From an uncultured Lachnospiraceae bacterium (GTDB taxonomy: Bacteria; Bacillota; Clostridia; Lachnospirales; Lachnospiraceae), in the NCBI GenBank assembly GCA_947591115.1, contig CANQCX010000021.1:1-16288 (forward strand): DNA of 16,288 nt. Direction: 5' to 3'. Below are positions 14,263 to 16,288 of the stretch, one piece after another. Positions within the stretch are counted from its first letter, which is position 1. Every line of letters starts with the position of its first letter. The notes below the pieces were generated by a model, which was given only the letters and a program-made list of their open reading frames with translations, did no database searches and was not told the origin of the DNA. The position numbers and the translations under genes are program-made.

Positions 14263-15618
14263 TTATTTTAAATTCTGATATGCCAATACGCTTTGTATCA
14301 TAACCGGCATTCCTTTTGCCCTGCAGAGCTGCACCACGCTGCTGGTGTCCCCGTAATAAGCGTCGCTTAATGCAATCGCCCGATCCAGTTCCGCCGAATC
14401 GTCATAAATTCCCCAGCCTTCTTTTCGATACTGCCGCATGAGTTTTTGATATCCTTCCCACAGCTTTGGGCGCATGGAACTGATCGTAGCCTGTATCAGC
14501 GGATGCGGACGCCAGAGCAATGTAACTTCATTTTGAAACGACCGGAAGGTTTGAAAGACATCCTGCATTTTCCCCAGATAACGATCTGATTCATTCAGCA
14601 GGGCAGTCAAACTTGTATTATAGAACACAACCTTCTTTTTCGTTCCGTCCGGTCGGTACAGCAACGGTTTCCAGTCCTCGGGAATTTCTTCCTCCGATAC
14701 CTTTGCATTGACCGCCTTATCAAGTTTCGGAGAGCCAAGTCCCAGAATCCTCTTTTCCCAATCCGGACGGGTTTTTTCTCCTGCATATTCCGTCAATACG
14801 TCGATGTATGCCTGACGCATATTCTCCGACTGAACGATTACGGTATCGGCGTACCATACGCCCGGCACAATGATAAAATGGGCGATGTTGTCAACTGCGC
14901 TTTTATTCCTCGGATCGATTTCGCCCAACACAAAATACGGAATATAGACCAGCCGGTCTGTGTATTTTTTTAAATTGGATGCATAAAAAAATGGCTCCAC
15001 GCTTGTCACAAGATTTGAATTATCATATGGATTATGTATAAAGATAAAATCCGGATGATGTTCCTCTAAATCATAATCCTGATAGTCGATAACCGGCACA
15101 TCTTTTGGATATAAGCCGCCCTCATAATGCATTTTCGCGAAACTTCCATCCGGATTCCGGTCATAATACGGAATCGGAATCACATATGCATCACAATCCG
15201 GATCGGCGTCCGCCGCGCGCCAGACGCTTTCCAAGCTGTCCCACATCGACGCCTTATATGGCAGAAACACTGCTTCTTTGCGGATTGGAATGTCATTACG
15301 GATACTGTTTTCCGCTTTTACCAGTTTCCGCTTCATGGATTGATATATTTTTCCGGCATCAGTCTGTGCGCCGGAAAATTCCTCATGCAGCCGGTACGCC
15401 AGTTCGCAATACTCTTCCAGAAATGATACGGCGGCAAAACCGCTCCCCTCCGACTGCTCAATAAACGTCCCAAGCGCAACTGCAGCTTCCTGACAATCTT
15501 CCAGCAGGATCTGGATCTTGTGGAACTCCTGTTCTTTCATCAACTCCCCGAGCTTGTCCTGCGCCTGTATGAGCAGTTTCATGAAATTCTGCGCCCTGTC
15601 TTTTCCGGCTTTTTTCAT
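14263..15618 (-). CDS. CDP-glycerol glycerophosphotransferase-like GT-B protein, first gene of the operon
   Basis: 451 aa from ATG 15618, which has a strong GAGGAAGAGGG; the reading can extend to a TTG at 15642, but that would place the ribosome site inside the gene. Residues about 5-105 are helical and charged. The rest is a two-domain GT-B-like protein: EAVFLPYKASMWDSLESVWR (115-134), then FIFIHNPYDNSN (191-202), RLVYIPYFVLGE (222-233), VVFYNTSLTALL (330-341), LLWRPHPLI (367-375) and DAYYGDTSSVVQLC (419-432). The last two motifs correspond to the 'KLHP' and 'SDYSS' regions of the CDP-glycerol phosphotransferase family. The first helical region has no parallel in the second family member in this window (74-1633). 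Its role is probably transfer of a polyol phosphate to a glycan, but it is divergent and could use another nucleotide-activated donor. No membrane segment is seen. Confidence 0.7.
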   Translation of the reverse strand: MKKAGKDRAQNFMKLLIQAQDKLGELMKEQEFHKIQILLEDCQEAAVALGTFIEQSEGSGFAAVSFLEEYCELAYRLHEEFSGAQTDAGKIYQSMKRKLVKAENSIRNDIPIRKEAVFLPYKASMWDSLESVWRAADADPDCDAYVIPIPYYDRNPDGSFAKMHYEGGLYPKDVPVIDYQDYDLEEHHPDFIFIHNPYDNSNLVTSVEPFFYASNLKKYTDRLVYIPYFVLGEIDPRNKSAVDNIAHFIIVPGVWYADTVIVQSENMRQAYIDVLTEYAGEKTRPDWEKRILGLGSPKLDKAVNAKVSEEEIPEDWKPLLYRPDGTKKKVVFYNTSLTALLNESDRYLGKMQDVFQTFRSFQNEVTLLWRPHPLIQATISSMRPKLWEGYQKLMRQYRKEGWGIYDDSAELDRAIALSDAYYGDTSSVVQLCRAKGMPVMIQSVLAYQNLK

Positions 15619-15622
15619 AAAT

Positions 15623-15633
15623 CCCTCTTCCTC
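15623..15633 (-). promoter_or_regulatory. Ribosome binding site deciding the start of the first operon gene
   Basis: GAGGAAGAGGG on the minus strand, four bases from the ATG at 15618. Choosing the TTG at 15642 instead would translate this purine-rich segment as Glu-Glu-Glu-Gly. Confidence 0.7.
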
Positions 15634-15664
15634 TTTTTCCAAGATAGAATTTCACATTTCATTT

Positions 15665-15693
15665 ATTATATCAAACTGCATTCCTACTTGCAA
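15665..15693 (-). promoter_or_regulatory. Promoter of the glycan operon
   Basis: On the minus strand: -35 TTGCAA (15688-15693), 17-base spacer, -10 TATAAT (15665-15670, perfect). It predicts a start near 15658 and a leader of about 40 bases before the ATG at 15618. It is the only convincing promoter I see for the whole downstream gene run. It is divergent from the tRNA promoter about 50 bases away. Confidence 0.65.
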
Positions 15694-15744
15694 CTGGTTT
15701 TCCCGGTTTTGCACTATGGAATTCCCAAATTTCTAAATTATTGG

Positions 15745-15773
15745 TTGACAACAATCGTCGTTTTTGATATTAT
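15745..15773 (+). promoter_or_regulatory. Promoter of tRNA-Leu
   Basis: On the plus strand: consensus -35 TTGACA (15745-15750), 17-base spacer, -10 TATTAT (15768-15773). The predicted start near 15780 leaves about 24 bases of 5' leader before the tRNA. This looks like a strong housekeeping-sigma promoter. Confidence 0.8.
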
Positions 15774-15803
15774 AACTAAGTCGCGATGTGACATATATGA
15801 AAT

Positions 15804-15888
15804 GCGGAAGTGTCGGAACTGGCAGACGAGCAAGACTAAGGATCTTGTGAGCATTGCGCTCGTGTGGGTTCAAGTCCCATCTTCCGCA
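15804..15888 (+). tRNA. tRNA-Leu (anticodon AAG)
   Basis: 85 nt. The acceptor stem GCGGAAG (15804-15810) pairs with CTTCCGC (15881-15887), with A as discriminator. The D arm has GTC/GAC with the GG pair. The anticodon stem is CAAGA/TCTTG with loop CTAAGGA, giving anticodon AAG at 15838-15840, reading CUU and, if A34 becomes inosine, CUC. The long class II variable arm (about 15848-15862) is expected for leucine. The T arm GTGGG-TTCAAGT-CCCAT contains the usual TTCAA. CCA is not encoded; TTC follows the discriminator. Confidence 0.95.
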
Positions 15889-15900
15889 TTCAAATACAGA

Positions 15901-15924
15901 AGGACTGCCATTGGCAGTCTTTTT
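15901..15924 (+). terminator. Rho-independent terminator of tRNA-Leu
   Basis: GACTGCC (15903-15909) and GGCAGTC (15913-15919) form a perfect seven-pair stem, extended by G-T and A-T pairs at the base, with a three-base loop and a following TTTTT. It is well placed 12 bases after the tRNA. On the opposite strand the hairpin is not followed by a U-run, so it works mainly for the tRNA. Confidence 0.85.
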
Positions 15925-15994
15925 GTATACTATGGTATTTTCTTTTATCTTTTCCATATAGATCAATATATCGTGTCCGGCAGGTAAAAACTGT

Positions 15995-16288
15995 CTATTT
16001 CTGAGAGGACAATGCTTCATAAATGGCATCCACATCCTCCGTCGTCCCAATGGCATCAATAACCTGATAAATGCTGGAAATCTGTGCAACATCGCTTTCG
16101 AACATTTCGGCAGTCTGTTTTGCATCCCATCCCTTTGCTTTCTTTTTGCAGATGAGCTGGATGAATTGTTTCATTCCTGCGGCGCGTTCTTCCTCGCGAC
16201 CTTCCTCGCGGCCTTCCTGCCTTGCATTCTGTTTATCAATATTGTGGTCCATCTCATACGCACACCAGTTCATATATTCGACCTCCCA
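15995..16288 (-). CDS. C-terminal part of an Rpn-like (PD-(D/E)XK nuclease family 'putative transposase') protein, partial
   Basis: The last 97 codons of a gene whose start lies beyond the window; the frame stays open to 16288, beginning WEVEYMNWCAYEMDHN. It carries a charged low-complexity stretch RQEGREEGREEERAAG, then KQFIQLICKKKAKGWDAKQ and a helical tail (TAEMFESDVAQISSIYQVID). A 'GREEGREEGR' linker followed by a short helical segment is typical of the end of Rpn family recombination-promoting nucleases, common in Lachnospiraceae genomes and often called putative transposases. The catalytic nuclease core is outside the window, so this is a family guess from the tail. If real, the protein is linked to RecA-independent recombination rather than to glycan synthesis. 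It runs toward the tRNA on the opposite strand. Confidence 0.55.
   Translation of the reverse strand, partial: WEVEYMNWCAYEMDHNIDKQNARQEGREEGREEERAAGMKQFIQLICKKKAKGWDAKQTAEMFESDVAQISSIYQVIDAIGTTEDVDAIYEALSSQK
16190..16213 (-). repeat. Two tandem 12-bp units in the Rpn-like gene
   Basis: TTCCTCGCGACC (16190-16201) and TTCCTCGCGGCC (16202-16213) on the plus strand, with a decayed partial third unit after them. They code the Glu-Gly-Arg-Glu repeat. The length is a multiple of three, so copy changes would keep the frame. Confidence 0.75.

Larger units (their letters stand above)
15619..15994. other. Divergent intergenic region between the operon and the Rpn-like gene
   Basis: About 375 bases without a protein gene. 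It holds the operon leader and promoter, the tRNA promoter, the tRNA and its terminator. Open frames that cross it overlap the tRNA and are not genes. From about 15925 to 15994 I see only AT-rich sequence; no terminator is obvious for the Rpn-like gene that ends at 15995. Confidence 0.7.

Noticed and set aside
15619..15642. TTG start giving eight extra residues on the first operon gene
   Set aside because: The extra codons are the purine-rich ribosome site itself; the ATG at 15618 has ideal spacing.
15733..16125. Minus-strand frame of 130 codons covering the tRNA region, and the plus-strand frame 15520-15987
   Set aside because: Both run through the tRNA-Leu gene and its terminator, and have no recognisable motif.
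1..16288. CRISPR array, insertion sequence ends, riboswitch or phage genes
   Set aside because: I saw no regularly spaced repeats, terminal inverted repeats with a transposase, riboswitch-like leader or phage structural motifs. The only mobile-type hint is the partial Rpn-like gene.

Overview
The window suggests a Gram-positive, gut-type Clostridia genome, probably Lachnospiraceae. The reasons are the Shine-Dalgarno style and tight gene packing, a tRNA-Leu with anticodon AAG and no encoded CCA, CDP-glycerol-transferase-like enzymes, and the C-terminal part of an Rpn-type (PD-(D/E)XK 'putative transposase') protein. This is inference from sequence style, not a database match.

Layout, right to left along the minus strand. 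The right end (15995-16288) holds the 3' part of an Rpn-like gene. Next is a plus-strand tRNA-Leu(AAG) (15804-15888) with its own promoter and terminator. A divergent minus-strand promoter (15665-15693) then opens one long unidirectional gene run that leaves the window at base 1. In order of transcription it encodes: a CDP-glycerol-phosphotransferase-like GT-B protein; a WecE-like sugar aminotransferase; an ATP-grasp ligase; a radical SAM/SPASM enzyme; a SAM methyltransferase broken at a G8 homopolymer; a formyltransferase-fold protein; a 639-aa GT-B glycosyltransferase; a probable cytoplasmic seven-bladed beta-propeller; a GT2-type transferase; an FkbM methyltransferase; two more GT2 transferases; a second CDP-glycerol-phosphotransferase-like enzyme; and the first 28 codons of a ribulose-phosphate 3-epimerase-like gene. 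Gaps are a few tens of bases at most and many genes overlap, so I read it as one operon.

How the genes could work together (inference). The aminotransferase would make a 4-amino-4,6-dideoxy sugar nucleotide. The ATP-grasp, radical SAM, methyltransferase and formyltransferase-fold proteins would decorate it. Four or more glycosyltransferases would assemble it, with polyol-phosphate groups added by the two GT-B phosphotransferase-like proteins. The product is therefore a decorated, probably phosphate-containing surface glycan: capsule, teichoic-acid-like polymer or flagellin glycan. No transmembrane protein, flippase, polymerase or lipid-carrier transferase is visible, so export is encoded elsewhere or the glycan is put on a protein in the cytoplasm.

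Main points for a second look. (1) The same Rossmann-like 'YGxG' module of about 90-100 aa is fused to six otherwise unrelated enzymes in this operon, at either end. (2) The methyltransferase carries a G8 tract whose loss of one G would restore a 224-aa enzyme, which makes it a candidate phase-variation switch. (3) The formyltransferase has Val where the family has its catalytic Asn. (4) A propeller protein of unknown function sits among the glycosyltransferases. (5) Base composition is strongly mosaic, with a core of about 30% G+C inside flanks of about 50%.
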